Made by a program: the position numbers and the translations under genes | In this document: piece after piece, positions 25,051-33,327 of the stretch | Layout: each line of letters starts with the position of its first letter | Numbering within the stretch: the stretch's first letter is position 1 | Notes under the pieces: generated by a model | The model's input: the letters and a program-made list of their open reading frames with translations, nothing else | The model's database searches: none | Told to the model about the DNA's origin: nothing | From: Mycobacterium sp. GA-1841 | Lineage (GTDB): Bacteria; Actinomycetota; Actinomycetes; Mycobacteriales; Mycobacteriaceae | Direction of reading: 5' to 3' | Assembly (NCBI RefSeq): GCF_001954135.1 | Contig: NZ_MBEQ01000053.1 | Location: 1 to 60,059 of the forward strand | Length of the DNA: 60,059 nucleotides

Positions 25051-26537
25051 GTATCTCGCTGCTGCTGGAAATGGCGGTCTCGGGCGGGGCCGACCGCACC
25101 GCCGTGGTGTCCGACGATTTGCGGCTGACCACCGAGGAACTCAGCACCCTGGCCGACGGCGGCGCCGGCGTCATCGCCGCCTCCGGGGCCGCGCATGTGG
25201 CCTACGTGGGCACCGGCGGCGCGCTCCTGCCACTGCTGCTGTTCGCCTCGGCGCGTGCTGCTGTGCCGTTCACGCCGCTGAACTACCGGCTCAGCAAGGA
25301 CGGCCTGCACGAGCTGATCGAGCGCCTGCCCGAGCCCCTGGTGGTCGCCGATGCCGAGTACGCCGACGTCGTCGCCGGAGTGGGCAAGCAGGTCGTCACG
25401 TCCGAAGAGTTCCTGGCTTCCGCCCGAACTGCTGAACCTGCAGCCGAGTTCGCCGATCCCGACGCCGTCGCGGTAGTGCTGTTCACCTCGGGGACCACCT
25501 CACGCCCCAAGGCCGTCGAGCTCACCCACAACAACCTGACCAGCTACATCACCGGCACCGTCGAATTCGCCTCGGCAGCAGAGGAAGACGCAGCGCTGAT
25601 CTGCGTGCCGCCCTATCACATCGCCGGTGTCAGCGCAGCGATGTCGAACCTGTACGCCGGGCGAAAGATGGTGTATCTGCGGCACTTCGACGCCGACCGG
25701 TGGGTGGAACTGGTCCGCACCGAAGGCGTCACCTCAGCCACCGTCGTGCCGACGATGCTCGACCGCATCGTCACCGCCCTCGAGGCTGCCGGCGCCCAAC
25801 TGCCCTCCCTGCGCAATCTCGCCTACGGCGGCTCGAAGGTGGCGTTGCCCCTGGTCCGCAAGGCGCTGCAGCTGCTGCCGAACGTCGGCTTCGTCAACGC
25901 CTATGGTTTGACCGAAACCAGCTCCACCATCGCAGTTCTCGGCCCCGACGATCATCGTGAGGCGCTGGCCGCCGAAGACGCAGCCGCCGCCCGACGGCTC
26001 GGCTCGGTCGGCCAGGTGGTGCCGGGTATCGAGGTGCAGATCCGGGCCGAGGACGGCACCGTGCTGGGCGCCGGCGAGACCGGTGAACTGTTCGTGCGCG
26101 GCGAGCAGGTGTCGGGTCGCTACACCGACATCGGATCGGTGCTCGACGCCGAAGGCTGGTTCCCCACCAAGGACGTCGCCATGCTCGACGAGGCCGGCTA
26201 TCTGTTCATCGGTGGTCGTTCCGACGACACCATCATCCGCGGCGGGGAGAACATCGCCCCCGCCGAGATCGAGGACGTGCTCGTCGAACATCCCGAGGTG
26301 CGCGACGTCGCGGTCGTCGGCCCCGAAGATCCCCAGTGGGGACAGATCATCGTGGCGGTCGTGGTACCCGTCGAAGGCACCTCCCCCGATCCCGACGCGT
26401 TGCGGGAACATGTGCGCAAGCAGCTGCGCGGTTCCCGCACCCCGGACCGGGTGGTGTTCCGCGACGAGCTGCCCACCAACCCGACCGGTAAGGTGCTGCG
26501 CCGGCAACTCGTCGACGAACTCGCCCCCATCTCATAG
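25047..26537 (+). CDS. AMP-forming acyl-CoA synthetase, second
   Basis: A 496-residue adenylate-forming ligase. VLFTSGTTSRPKAVELTH is the P-loop, NAYGLTETSS is A5, GWFPTKDVAMLDEAGYLFI covers A7/A8, and PTNPTGKVLRR carries the catalytic Lys. It should activate a carboxylate for the divergent mutase branch or a ring-derived acid. Its start GTG overlaps the SDR stop, and the frame continues far upstream only as out-of-frame reading. It is distinct in sequence from the ligase at 18049-19449, so two acids are probably activated separately. Confidence 0.88.
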   Translation: MSISLLLEMAVSGGADRTAVVSDDLRLTTEELSTLADGGAGVIAASGAAHVAYVGTGGALLPLLLFASARAAVPFTPLNYRLSKDGLHELIERLPEPLVVADAEYADVVAGVGKQVVTSEEFLASARTAEPAAEFADPDAVAVVLFTSGTTSRPKAVELTHNNLTSYITGTVEFASAAEEDAALICVPPYHIAGVSAAMSNLYAGRKMVYLRHFDADRWVELVRTEGVTSATVVPTMLDRIVTALEAAGAQLPSLRNLAYGGSKVALPLVRKALQLLPNVGFVNAYGLTETSSTIAVLGPDDHREALAAEDAAAARRLGSVGQVVPGIEVQIRAEDGTVLGAGETGELFVRGEQVSGRYTDIGSVLDAEGWFPTKDVAMLDEAGYLFIGGRSDDTIIRGGENIAPAEIEDVLVEHPEVRDVAVVGPEDPQWGQIIVAVVVPVEGTSPDPDALREHVRKQLRGSRTPDRVVFRDELPTNPTGKVLRRQLVDELAPIS

Positions 26538-26562
26538 CCCCACCCCGTAAGGAGTCAGCATC

Positions 26563-26865
26563 GTGATCAAGAACGGCACCCGCCTGCAGAGCCAGGTGTG
26601 CGACACCCAGGTGATCGTCGTGCGCAGCGCCGACAGCCTCGACGACCTGCGCGCGGGCGGCGTGGCGATGATCGCCCTGGACGCCGAGAAGGATTCGAGC
26701 GCAACGATTGATGCGGCGTTCTCCGACGGCAATCTGATGGGCAAGCGCTACGTCGACGACGGTGGCGCCGAGGTCCTGGTCACCAAGGCCGGGGCCGGCA
26801 CCCTGTCGGTCGGGGACACCGCGCTCAGCCTCAAAGAAGCCAAGCCGCTGCCCGCCAGCGACTGA
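26563..26865 (+). CDS. Small conserved-looking protein of unknown function
   Basis: A 100-residue soluble protein starting at GTG 26563 after AAGGAG, 25 bases downstream of the acyl-CoA synthetase gene and so probably in its operon. RLQSQVCDTQVIVVRSADSL and LRAGGVAMIALDAEKD are recognisable blocks, and there is a single Cys. I do not recognise a characterised family. Codon use and the ribosome site support a real gene. Its position suggests a role tied to the CoA ligase, which is unproven. Confidence 0.7.
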   Translation: MIKNGTRLQSQVCDTQVIVVRSADSLDDLRAGGVAMIALDAEKDSSATIDAAFSDGNLMGKRYVDDGGAEVLVTKAGAGTLSVGDTALSLKEAKPLPASD

Positions 26866-26873
26866 CTTTTCCT

Positions 26874-26937
26874 CCGCGAACAGACGCGGAAGTACGCCAT
26901 TTCACGTGGTTTTGGGTACCTCCGCGTCTGCTCGCGG
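26874..26937. terminator. Long palindromic hairpin between convergent genes
   Basis: Arms of 17 bases (26874-26890 and 26921-26937) match with one mismatch around a 30-base centre. The arms share the CGARCAGACGC core with the hairpin at 15307-15364. It lies exactly between the stops of the rightward small-protein gene and the leftward SDR, consistent with bidirectional termination. Confidence 0.75.
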
Positions 26938-27675
26938 TCAGGGGTGACGGCTGGTCACTCCGCCGTCGACCACCAATTGCGTGCCGGTGACGAACGACGC
27001 CTTCGGCGACATCAGGAAGGCCACCGCGGCCGCCACCTCCTCAGGCCGGCCGAGCCGGCCCAGCGGCGCGGCCTGCTCGAAGCCCGCCCGAATCTCCTCC
27101 ACATCAAGCGCGATCTGGAGCATCGGGGTGTGGATGAAACCGGGGCACACCGCGTTGACGCGAATACCCAATGGGCCCAACTGAGCAGCCATCGACCGGG
27201 TCATGCCGAGCAGCCCCGCCTTGGACGCGCAGTAGGCCGGGATGAACGGGTTGGCGGCCAGACCTTCGATGCTCGAGATGCCGACCACCGCGGGTGATCC
27301 GCCGTCGGCCGCCGCCTTCTCCAGATGAGGCAACAGCAACTGCATCAGCAGCGCCTGCGCCCGCAGGTTCACATCGAGCACGGCGTCCCAGGATTCCTCG
27401 GTATAGGCGCCCACCGGTTCGGGAAGCACCCTGCCCGCTGCGTGCACCAGTCCGTCGATCCCGTCGAGCACCTGGGCCGCCTCCTCGACGGCGACCGACA
27501 GCGCGCTCGTGTCGCACACGTCGATCACCGTCGCGGGCATACCCAGGCCTTCGGCCACATCACGAACCTCGGAAGCTATGTCCCACAACGCAACCCGTCG
27601 GCCGTCCGCGATCAGCGCCTCCGCACTGGCCCGCCCGATCCCTGACGCCGCACCCGTCACCACCACACCTGTCAT
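26938..27675 (-). CDS. Short-chain dehydrogenase/reductase
   Basis: A 245-residue classical [21 protein letters not shown] is the TGxxxGxG loop, [10 protein letters not shown] the NAG-type segment, [20 protein letters not shown] carries the Tyr and Lys, and [11 protein letters not shown] ends the fold. The ATG at 27675 lies in a 54-base gap next to the phosphotransferase-like gene, which is also leftward, so both could share a transcript. No island operator is visible at its 5' side, so it may mark the island edge. Confidence 0.84.
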   Translation of the reverse strand: MTGVVVTGAASGIGRASAEALIADGRRVALWDIASEVRDVAEGLGMPATVIDVCDTSALSVAVEEAAQVLDGIDGLVHAAGRVLPEPVGAYTEESWDAVLDVNLRAQALLMQLLLPHLEKAAADGGSPAVVGISSIEGLAANPFIPAYCASKAGLLGMTRSMAAQLGPLGIRVNAVCPGFIHTPMLQIALDVEEIRAGFEQAAPLGRLGRPEEVAAAVAFLMSPKASFVTGTQLVVDGGVTSRHP

Positions 27676-27729
27676 GGCGGACAGGTTAGGGGCACCGCAG
27701 CCCGTCGCGGGCGATTTTGCTTATACGGG

Positions 27730-28806
27730 CTAATCGACGAGATCGGCCAGCGCCTGCGCGGTCTGCAGATCCTCATAGGCCGCCGAGTACCGCTGTGCCA
27801 GCGCCAGCGCGATGTCCGGGCGTTGCCACAACTCCCCCGCGCTCGCGGTGGCCAGCCAGGTCATCAACCCGTGGGCGACCGAGGCGCGGTACCGCAACCA
27901 GATCTCGTCGGGCGACGGGAGCTCGTCGGCCGGCAGCCCGAGCGCGTCGCGGTACTCCTCGAGGAGCTGACGCTCGGCGACCCGGCGGTCCTCGGTGGTC
28001 AGCGCGCCCTGCAGGAAATAGCCGAGATCCAACGAGAAATTGCCGCGACGGGCCACCTGCCAATCCAGGAAGCCGACATCGCCGTCGGGCACCACATAGG
28101 TGTTGCCGATGTGCGGGTCGCCGTGCAACAGGGTCTGCGAGGTGCCGGGTGTGGTGAGCGTCCGGATGAAAGGCTTCCAGGTGCCCTCCACCAGCTGATC
28201 GATGCTCAGCGCATGCACCGAGGCGGGAGCATCGTCACCGAGACGCTCCAGCGCCGCAGGCAGCGGAGCCCACTGCATGCCGTCCCACGGCTCGAACGGC
28301 TCCAGCCACTCCAAACCCGGCCGGCGTACCCGCTCGCCCCAGAACGCCCCGTGCAACCGGGCCAGCCCGCGCACCCCATGCGCGGCCTGCTCCACAGTCA
28401 ACGGCCTGGTGGCATCCCGCGGGTCGGCGGCACGAGCGGTGAGGTCCTCCATGACCAGCACGAAGTCGTCGTCCCCCTCGTCGATCGGGGCGGCGTACAC
28501 CGTCGGATGTTCAAGCGGCAGCTCGACTTTGGAGTTGAACAGCCTGGGCTCGTGCAGCAGCCCGCTGGTGTACTTGATCATCTCCTTGTGGCCGGGATCG
28601 ACGGCCTTGGCGAACACCGTCGACGGACCAGCCGGGCCTGGCTTGTACGTGACCGACAGGCGCGCACGACGGTTGGTCCCGTCGTCGCGCATGTCCACGG
28701 ACACGCGTTCCACCACCGCATCGGGATGGTGGTCGGCCAGCGCTGCCGTCAACCAGTCCGGCGTGACCTCGGCCCAGTCCTTGGGGACCGTCAGCGCGGT
28801 GGTCAC
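27730..28806 (-). CDS. Aminoglycoside-phosphotransferase-like (APH/ecdysteroid kinase-like) protein
   Basis: A 358-residue kinase-like fold protein. VFAKAVDPGHKEM resembles the ATP-binding Lys region, LLHGDPHIGNTYV is the catalytic HGDxxxxN loop and VGFLDWQVARRG the metal-binding segment. In mycobacteria such proteins sit near cytochrome P450 and acyl-CoA genes and may phosphorylate a small hydroxylated molecule rather than a drug. The GTG start overlaps the P450 stop (GTGA), so the pair is co-translated. Substrate is unknown. Confidence 0.82.
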   Translation of the reverse strand: MTTALTVPKDWAEVTPDWLTAALADHHPDAVVERVSVDMRDDGTNRRARLSVTYKPGPAGPSTVFAKAVDPGHKEMIKYTSGLLHEPRLFNSKVELPLEHPTVYAAPIDEGDDDFVLVMEDLTARAADPRDATRPLTVEQAAHGVRGLARLHGAFWGERVRRPGLEWLEPFEPWDGMQWAPLPAALERLGDDAPASVHALSIDQLVEGTWKPFIRTLTTPGTSQTLLHGDPHIGNTYVVPDGDVGFLDWQVARRGNFSLDLGYFLQGALTTEDRRVAERQLLEEYRDALGLPADELPSPDEIWLRYRASVAHGLMTWLATASAGELWQRPDIALALAQRYSAAYEDLQTAQALADLVD

Positions 28807-30005
28807 CGGACGAACGCCGGCATCGAATCCCAGCCGCGGACAGTCGAAGTCGGCGACAACACCGCATTTTCGAGATCGACGTCCCACTCGGGAAAGCGCT
28901 TGAGCATCTCTTCCAGGGCGATCCGCCCCTCCAGCCGCGCCAAGGCCGAGCCCAGGCAGTAGTGGGTGCCCACACTGAACGCCAGGTGCTGACGTTGTTC
29001 GCGGTGGATGTCGAAAATTTCACCGTCAGGCGGGAACTGGCGGCTGTCCCGCACGGCCGCACCGATCAGCATCATCATCACACTGCCCTCGGGAACCGTC
29101 TGGCCGTGGAGCTCGACATCGCGGGTCACGTAGCGGGCGACATGCGGCGCCGGCGGCTCGAACCGCAGGAGTTCCTCGATCGCCTGCGGGATCAGCGCGG
29201 GGTTCTCCACCAGTTGTCGACGCTGGTCGGGGTGCTCGGCGAGAACCTTTGCCGCCCACCCGATCAGCCGTGTGGTGGTCTCGTTACCCGCTCCGGCCAC
29301 CACGTTGATGTAGATCAGCAGTTCTTCGCGGGTGAGCTTGCGGGTGACACCGTGCTCGTCGGTGAACTCGACGTTGAGCAGATCCGTCATGATGTCGTCG
29401 GACGGATTGTCCTTGCGCCAGTCGATGTAGGCCTCGAAGATCGAGCCGTCGACCAGACCGTCCTGCGCCGCCGCCATCGGCTTTCCGGCCTCGGTACGCA
29501 TCTGCGCATTGCCGTGGTCGCGGATCTTCTCCTGATCCTCTTCGGGAATGCCCAGGAGCGCGCTGATCACCCGCATCGGCATGATCGCGCCGAAATCCTT
29601 GATGAAGTCGATCTTGCCGGTACCGACCAGTGGGTCCAGCGACTGCGCGCAGAACTCCCGGATCTTGGGTTCCAGCGCATTGATCTTGCGCGGGGTGAAC
29701 ATCCGGGACAGCAGCTTGCGGTGCACGGTGTGGATCGGCGGATCCTCGAAAATCAAAGCGCCCGATGGGATGTCGATGTTGGCCTTGATCAGTTCGATGA
29801 TCGCGCCGCGAGCCGAGCTGAAGGTCTCATGGTCGACCAGGCCCTTGTTGACGTCGGCGAACCGGCTCAAGGCGTAGAAGTCGTGTTGCTCGTTGTAATA
29901 CAGCGGCGACTCCTCGCGGAGCCGGGCGAACGTCGGATACGGGTTGGCGTTGATCTCGACGTCGTACGGGTCGAAGTACACGTCACTGGTGGTGCTCACG
30001 CTCAC
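28803..30005 (-). CDS. Cytochrome P450
   Basis: A 400-residue soluble bacterial P450. AGAGNETTT is the I-helix oxygen-activation motif, EELLRFE the ExxR element, and FSVGTHYCLGSALARLE holds the heme-thiolate Cys. HTVHRKLLSRMFTPRK is the C-helix region. It would hydroxylate a hydrophobic substrate using electrons from a ferredoxin; the stand-alone ferredoxin at 19.6 kb is one candidate, but no reductase is nearby. I cannot assign a CYP family with confidence. The start is GTG, with a possible operator upstream at 30036-30057. Confidence 0.9.
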   Translation of the reverse strand: MSVSTTSDVYFDPYDVEINANPYPTFARLREESPLYYNEQHDFYALSRFADVNKGLVDHETFSSARGAIIELIKANIDIPSGALIFEDPPIHTVHRKLLSRMFTPRKINALEPKIREFCAQSLDPLVGTGKIDFIKDFGAIMPMRVISALLGIPEEDQEKIRDHGNAQMRTEAGKPMAAAQDGLVDGSIFEAYIDWRKDNPSDDIMTDLLNVEFTDEHGVTRKLTREELLIYINVVAGAGNETTTRLIGWAAKVLAEHPDQRRQLVENPALIPQAIEELLRFEPPAPHVARYVTRDVELHGQTVPEGSVMMMLIGAAVRDSRQFPPDGEIFDIHREQRQHLAFSVGTHYCLGSALARLEGRIALEEMLKRFPEWDVDLENAVLSPTSTVRGWDSMPAFVR

Positions 30006-30035
30006 GGCGGTCCACCTCTCTGAGGGCTGCGGAGA

Positions 30036-30057
30036 GTTACTTACCCGCGTAAGTTAC
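30036..30057. promoter_or_regulatory. Inverted repeat upstream of P450 gene
   Basis: ACTTACCCGCGTAAGT (30039-30054) is an inverted repeat with five-base arms, ACTTA and TAAGT, extended imperfectly to 22 bases. It lies 31 bases upstream of the P450 start. Its form resembles operators of TetR-family repressors in actinobacteria, though no TetR gene is in the window. Confidence 0.5.
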
Positions 30058-30119
30058 ACGCCGGGACAAGCGCCTGCCAAGGCCCCATGCGCTTACGGTT
30101 TACCGTTCGCCTGTAATGC

Positions 30120-31157
30120 TCAGGTGCTGTCGCGCACGATGAGTGCGGCAGGGTCGCTGCCGTCGGCGTCACCCACGGTGGGATATCCGAGCTCGGCCAT
30201 CATTGCCGGCACTGCGGCGTCGACAATCGTCTTGGCGTCGAACACGACGGACGTCAGCGGCGGAGAGCTCACCGCACCCAGCGGTATCGCGTCCACCCCC
30301 ATGACCGCGAGATCATCCGGGCACCTCAGGCCGGCCTCGCGCAGCCCGTGCAGCACCACGAACGCGGTCTCGTCACTCTGCGCGCACACGGCCGTCACGC
30401 CGGCCGACACCCATGTCGCCACGACGCCGGCCGCATCGGATCCATCGGTGGCCACGCTGCCCACCTCGATCTCGGGCAGACCGTGCTCGGCTGCGGCCAC
30501 CCGCAGACCGGACAACCAGTAATCGCCGAGCGGCCGCAGGACCTCGGCGCCGGAATAGGCGAAGGCCAGGCGGGTGTGCCCGCGCGACATGAGGTGCTCC
30601 ACCCGCATCGCTCCGACGGTCAGATGCAGTGACCCGAGCGCACGCAGCTTCTCGCTGCCGAGGTAGATCTGCGGGATCTTCGCGGACTCGACCGCCGCGG
30701 CGGCAGCGCCGGTCAACGGAAACACGCCGGCCACCGCGACGGGGTTGAGGTTGGCCACCGCGTCGACGATGTTCTGACCGTCGTCCGTTTCGAGCTGCAT
30801 CGACAGCACGATGCCGTGCCGGCCGAGCGCCGTGGTCAGCCGACTGCCGACCTCGAGAGGCAACTCGCCGAGGTCGGTGCGCGGCACGATGTAGAGCACC
30901 ACACCGCTGCCGCCGACCGCGAGGTTGCGTGCCGCCAGGTTGGGCCGGTAACCGAGATCGGCCGCAGCCTTGCGCACCGCCGCCTGGGTCTGCTCCGAGA
31001 TCCGTTGCCCTTCCACATTGTTGAGCACATAACTGACGGTCGCCGTGGAGACGTTGGCCAGTCTGGCCACGTCGGCTTTCGTTGGCCGGAGCCCGACCTT
31101 CGATCGTGTCGGGCGCCCGACTTTCGATCCCGCCGGACGGCCTCGTGTGGTGCTCAC
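30120..31157 (-). CDS. LacI-family transcriptional regulator
   Basis: A 345-residue LacI-type regulator. [20 protein letters not shown] (about 26-45) is the helix-turn-helix and [11 protein letters not shown] the hinge entry, followed by a periplasmic-binding-like effector domain ([24 protein letters not shown]). The N-terminus has two RGRP/VGRP-like patches rich in Arg and Lys, like an AT-hook extension, which is unusual for LacI proteins. It overlaps the permease stop (GTGA) and probably controls the kinase-permease operon in response to a sugar or nucleoside. Effector is unknown. Confidence 0.88.
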   Translation of the reverse strand: MSTTRGRPAGSKVGRPTRSKVGLRPTKADVARLANVSTATVSYVLNNVEGQRISEQTQAAVRKAAADLGYRPNLAARNLAVGGSGVVLYIVPRTDLGELPLEVGSRLTTALGRHGIVLSMQLETDDGQNIVDAVANLNPVAVAGVFPLTGAAAAAVESAKIPQIYLGSEKLRALGSLHLTVGAMRVEHLMSRGHTRLAFAYSGAEVLRPLGDYWLSGLRVAAAEHGLPEIEVGSVATDGSDAAGVVATWVSAGVTAVCAQSDETAFVVLHGLREAGLRCPDDLAVMGVDAIPLGAVSSPPLTSVVFDAKTIVDAAVPAMMAELGYPTVGDADGSDPAALIVRDST

Positions 31158-32497
31158 GATCCCATCGTGGCACGTTGCCGGCCGTCGGGCTCATCCACAC
31201 CGGACAGGGACCGTCCGGCGTTCTCCGGCAAGGTCAGGACGGTGAGCACCGAGACGACGCCGGCGGCGACCAGATACAACGCCGGGGCCAGGGCGTTGCC
31301 GGTCGCCGCGGTGAGCCAGGTGACGACATAGGGCGTGGTCCCGCCGAACACGGCCACCGCGATGTTGTAGCCGACCGAGAACCCGCTGTAGCGCACGCGG
31401 GTGGCGAACAGCTCGACGCCGGCGGTGACCGCCGTGGCGACATACACCGACTCGATCGCAGCCAGCAGGCAATGTCCGGCGATGGCCGCCGCCACCGAAC
31501 CCGAATTCATCAGCAGGAACAGGGGATACGCCATCACGGCGAACCCTGACGATCCGGCGATCAGCAGCGGCTTACGTCCGACCCGATCGGAAAGCGCGGC
31601 CAGCGGCAGGATCAGGATCAACGCCACCAGGCTGGCCAAGGTGATCGAGACGAATGCTTGGGTCTTACTGAAGTGCAACGTCTTGATGAAGTACGTCGGC
31701 AGGAAGGTGAAGACGACGTAGTAGCCGACGTTGAAGACGATGAACAGGCCGATCACCTGCAGGATCGCGCGACGCGCGGTCCCCATCGCTTCACGCAGCG
31801 GTGAGGCGGCCACCCGATCGGCGTCATCGAGTTTGGCGAACTCGGGAGTGTCGTCGAGCCGCAGCCGGATGTAGAGCCCGACCAGGCCCAGCGGCGCGGC
31901 CACCAGGAATGGGATGCGCCAGCCGTAGCTCTCCATCGCGTCGGACGGCAGGAGTGCCTGCAGCAGCGTGACGGTGACCGAGCCGAGCAAGAAGCCCAGC
32001 ACCCCTGACCATGCGATGAAGGTGACGGTCAGACCGCGCCGCCGATCCGTCGCATATTCGGCGAGATAGACTGCGCCGCCGCCGTATTCGCCACCGGCGG
32101 AGAACCCCTGCAGGCAGCGCAGCAAGAGCAGCAGCAACGGCGCGGCCACCCCGATGGTGGCGTAGGTGGGCAGTACCCCGATGCCGAGCGTGGCGGCCGA
32201 CATCAACAGGATCACCACGGCGAGGACGCGCTGGCGCCCGAGCCGGTCCCCCAGCGGGCCGAACACGAATCCGCCGAGCGGACGCATGAAGAACGCGGCC
32301 GCGAAGATGGCGAAAGTGTTGAGCAGCGCAGCCGTTTCGTTGCCGGCCGGGAAGAAGTTCGTGGCGATGTAGGTCGCCAGGAAGCCGTAGATCGCGAAGT
32401 CGAACCACTCCACCGCGTTGCCTATGGACGCGCCGGTGATCGCCTTGCGCACGGCCGGGCTGAAATGGGAGCCGGTGGTGCCGCTGTTCGGTGACAT
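31154..32497 (-). CDS. MHS-family MFS permease
   Basis: About 447 residues with 12 predicted membrane segments. [16 protein letters not shown] at the first helix and [14 protein letters not shown] between helices 2 and 3 are signatures of the metabolite:H+ symporter group, which moves dicarboxylates, betaines or aromatic acids. [15 protein letters not shown] is the helix 4-5 motif. It lies between a P-loop kinase and a LacI regulator. The ATG at 32497 has its ribosome site in the 3' arm of a strong hairpin (32505-32537). Confidence 0.88.
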   Translation of the reverse strand: MSPNSGTTGSHFSPAVRKAITGASIGNAVEWFDFAIYGFLATYIATNFFPAGNETAALLNTFAIFAAAFFMRPLGGFVFGPLGDRLGRQRVLAVVILLMSAATLGIGVLPTYATIGVAAPLLLLLLRCLQGFSAGGEYGGGAVYLAEYATDRRRGLTVTFIAWSGVLGFLLGSVTVTLLQALLPSDAMESYGWRIPFLVAAPLGLVGLYIRLRLDDTPEFAKLDDADRVAASPLREAMGTARRAILQVIGLFIVFNVGYYVVFTFLPTYFIKTLHFSKTQAFVSITLASLVALILILPLAALSDRVGRKPLLIAGSSGFAVMAYPLFLLMNSGSVAAAIAGHCLLAAIESVYVATAVTAGVELFATRVRYSGFSVGYNIAVAVFGGTTPYVVTWLTAATGNALAPALYLVAAGVVSVLTVLTLPENAGRSLSGVDEPDGRQRATMGS

Positions 32498-32504
32498 CAA
32501 CAGA

Positions 32505-32537
32505 AAACTCGCCTCTCGGATCGCGAGAGGCGAGTTT
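32505..32537 (-). terminator. Hairpin over the permease ribosome binding site
   Basis: On the minus strand, 14-base arms (32537-32524 and 32518-32505) are perfectly complementary around a 5-base loop, and TTTT follows the stem, as in an intrinsic terminator. It lies between the kinase stop (32548) and the permease ATG (32497). The 3' arm contains CGAGAGGCGAG, the only purine-rich ribosome site for the permease. The structure could therefore terminate transcription, mask translation, or both. Confidence 0.7.
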
Positions 32538-32547
32538 ATCTGTTCGG

Positions 32548-33216
32548 TTATGCGCGTAAGTCTCTTTCTCGAGGCTCGGTCGCCGCGGTCGCCGAAGTGA
32601 CCACCAGATCAGCCCGAACCGCCGTCGCCGCCACCAACCGTGCGTTGGCTTCGTCGACCTCGTCGACCCAACGTCGGGCCGCCTCCTCCGACTTGCCGAA
32701 GGCGACGTGGCGGGCGATCAGGCGCGCGATCCGCTCGTCGTCTTCGATTGCGCAGTACCAAATTTCGTCGATCTCTGCGGCAACCGTCGACCACGCCGGA
32801 TCGTCGAGCAGGAGGTAATTGCCCTCGGTGAGCACCACCGCCGTGTGCGGGAACACCGGGATCGCGCCGGCGATCGGTTGCTCGATCTCGCGCTCGAAGC
32901 CCGGCGCGTAGACGACCTCCGTCGTGGTCCGGATCCGGCGCAGCAGCGCCGCGTAGCCGGCAACGTCGAACGTGTCGGGTGCGCCCTTGCGCTCCAGCCG
33001 TCCCAACCGGCGCAGTTCAACATCGGCCAGGTGGAAGCCGTCCATCGGGACGTGTGCCACCGCGGCCTCACCCAACCGGGTCCGGGCGGCGACAGTGAGC
33101 GCTGCAGCCAGAGTGGACTTGCCGGCGCCGGGCGCCCCGGCGATCCCCACGATGGAAGTCCCCGGCGCAGCCGCGCGGGCCGACACCCGGGCCAGGAGTT
33201 CGTCGAACGTGGGCAT
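32548..33216 (-). CDS. Nucleoside/nucleotide kinase-family (PanK/uridine kinase-like) P-loop protein
   Basis: A 222-residue P-loop kinase. [17 protein letters not shown] is Walker [20 protein letters not shown] is the substrate-binding segment shared with pantothenate and uridine kinases, and [16 protein letters not shown] follows. Members near sugar transporters are often called fructose-transport-system kinases. It precedes the permease and LacI genes, so it may phosphorylate an imported sugar or nucleoside. The ATG at 33216 is chosen; the open frame further upstream lacks family similarity. Confidence 0.83.
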   Translation of the reverse strand: MPTFDELLARVSARAAAPGTSIVGIAGAPGAGKSTLAAALTVAARTRLGEAAVAHVPMDGFHLADVELRRLGRLERKGAPDTFDVAGYAALLRRIRTTTEVVYAPGFEREIEQPIAGAIPVFPHTAVVLTEGNYLLLDDPAWSTVAAEIDEIWYCAIEDDERIARLIARHVAFGKSEEAARRWVDEVDEANARLVAATAVRADLVVTSATAATEPRERDLRA

Positions 33217-33327
33217 AGCGGTGCCATTGTCGCGCGAACCGTCTCCGGGTTCTACGGCGGCAGGTGCCCAACGTCGGCCCGACGGGGTAGAACTTTCACC
33301 AGGTGTATCGCACGGAAGGCGGCGCAA

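Noticed and set aside
27730..28806. An aminoglycoside-resistance gene
   Set aside because: It has the APH kinase fold, but such proteins are common in mycobacterial metabolic clusters and it is coupled to a P450; nothing specific to drug-modifying enzymes is visible.
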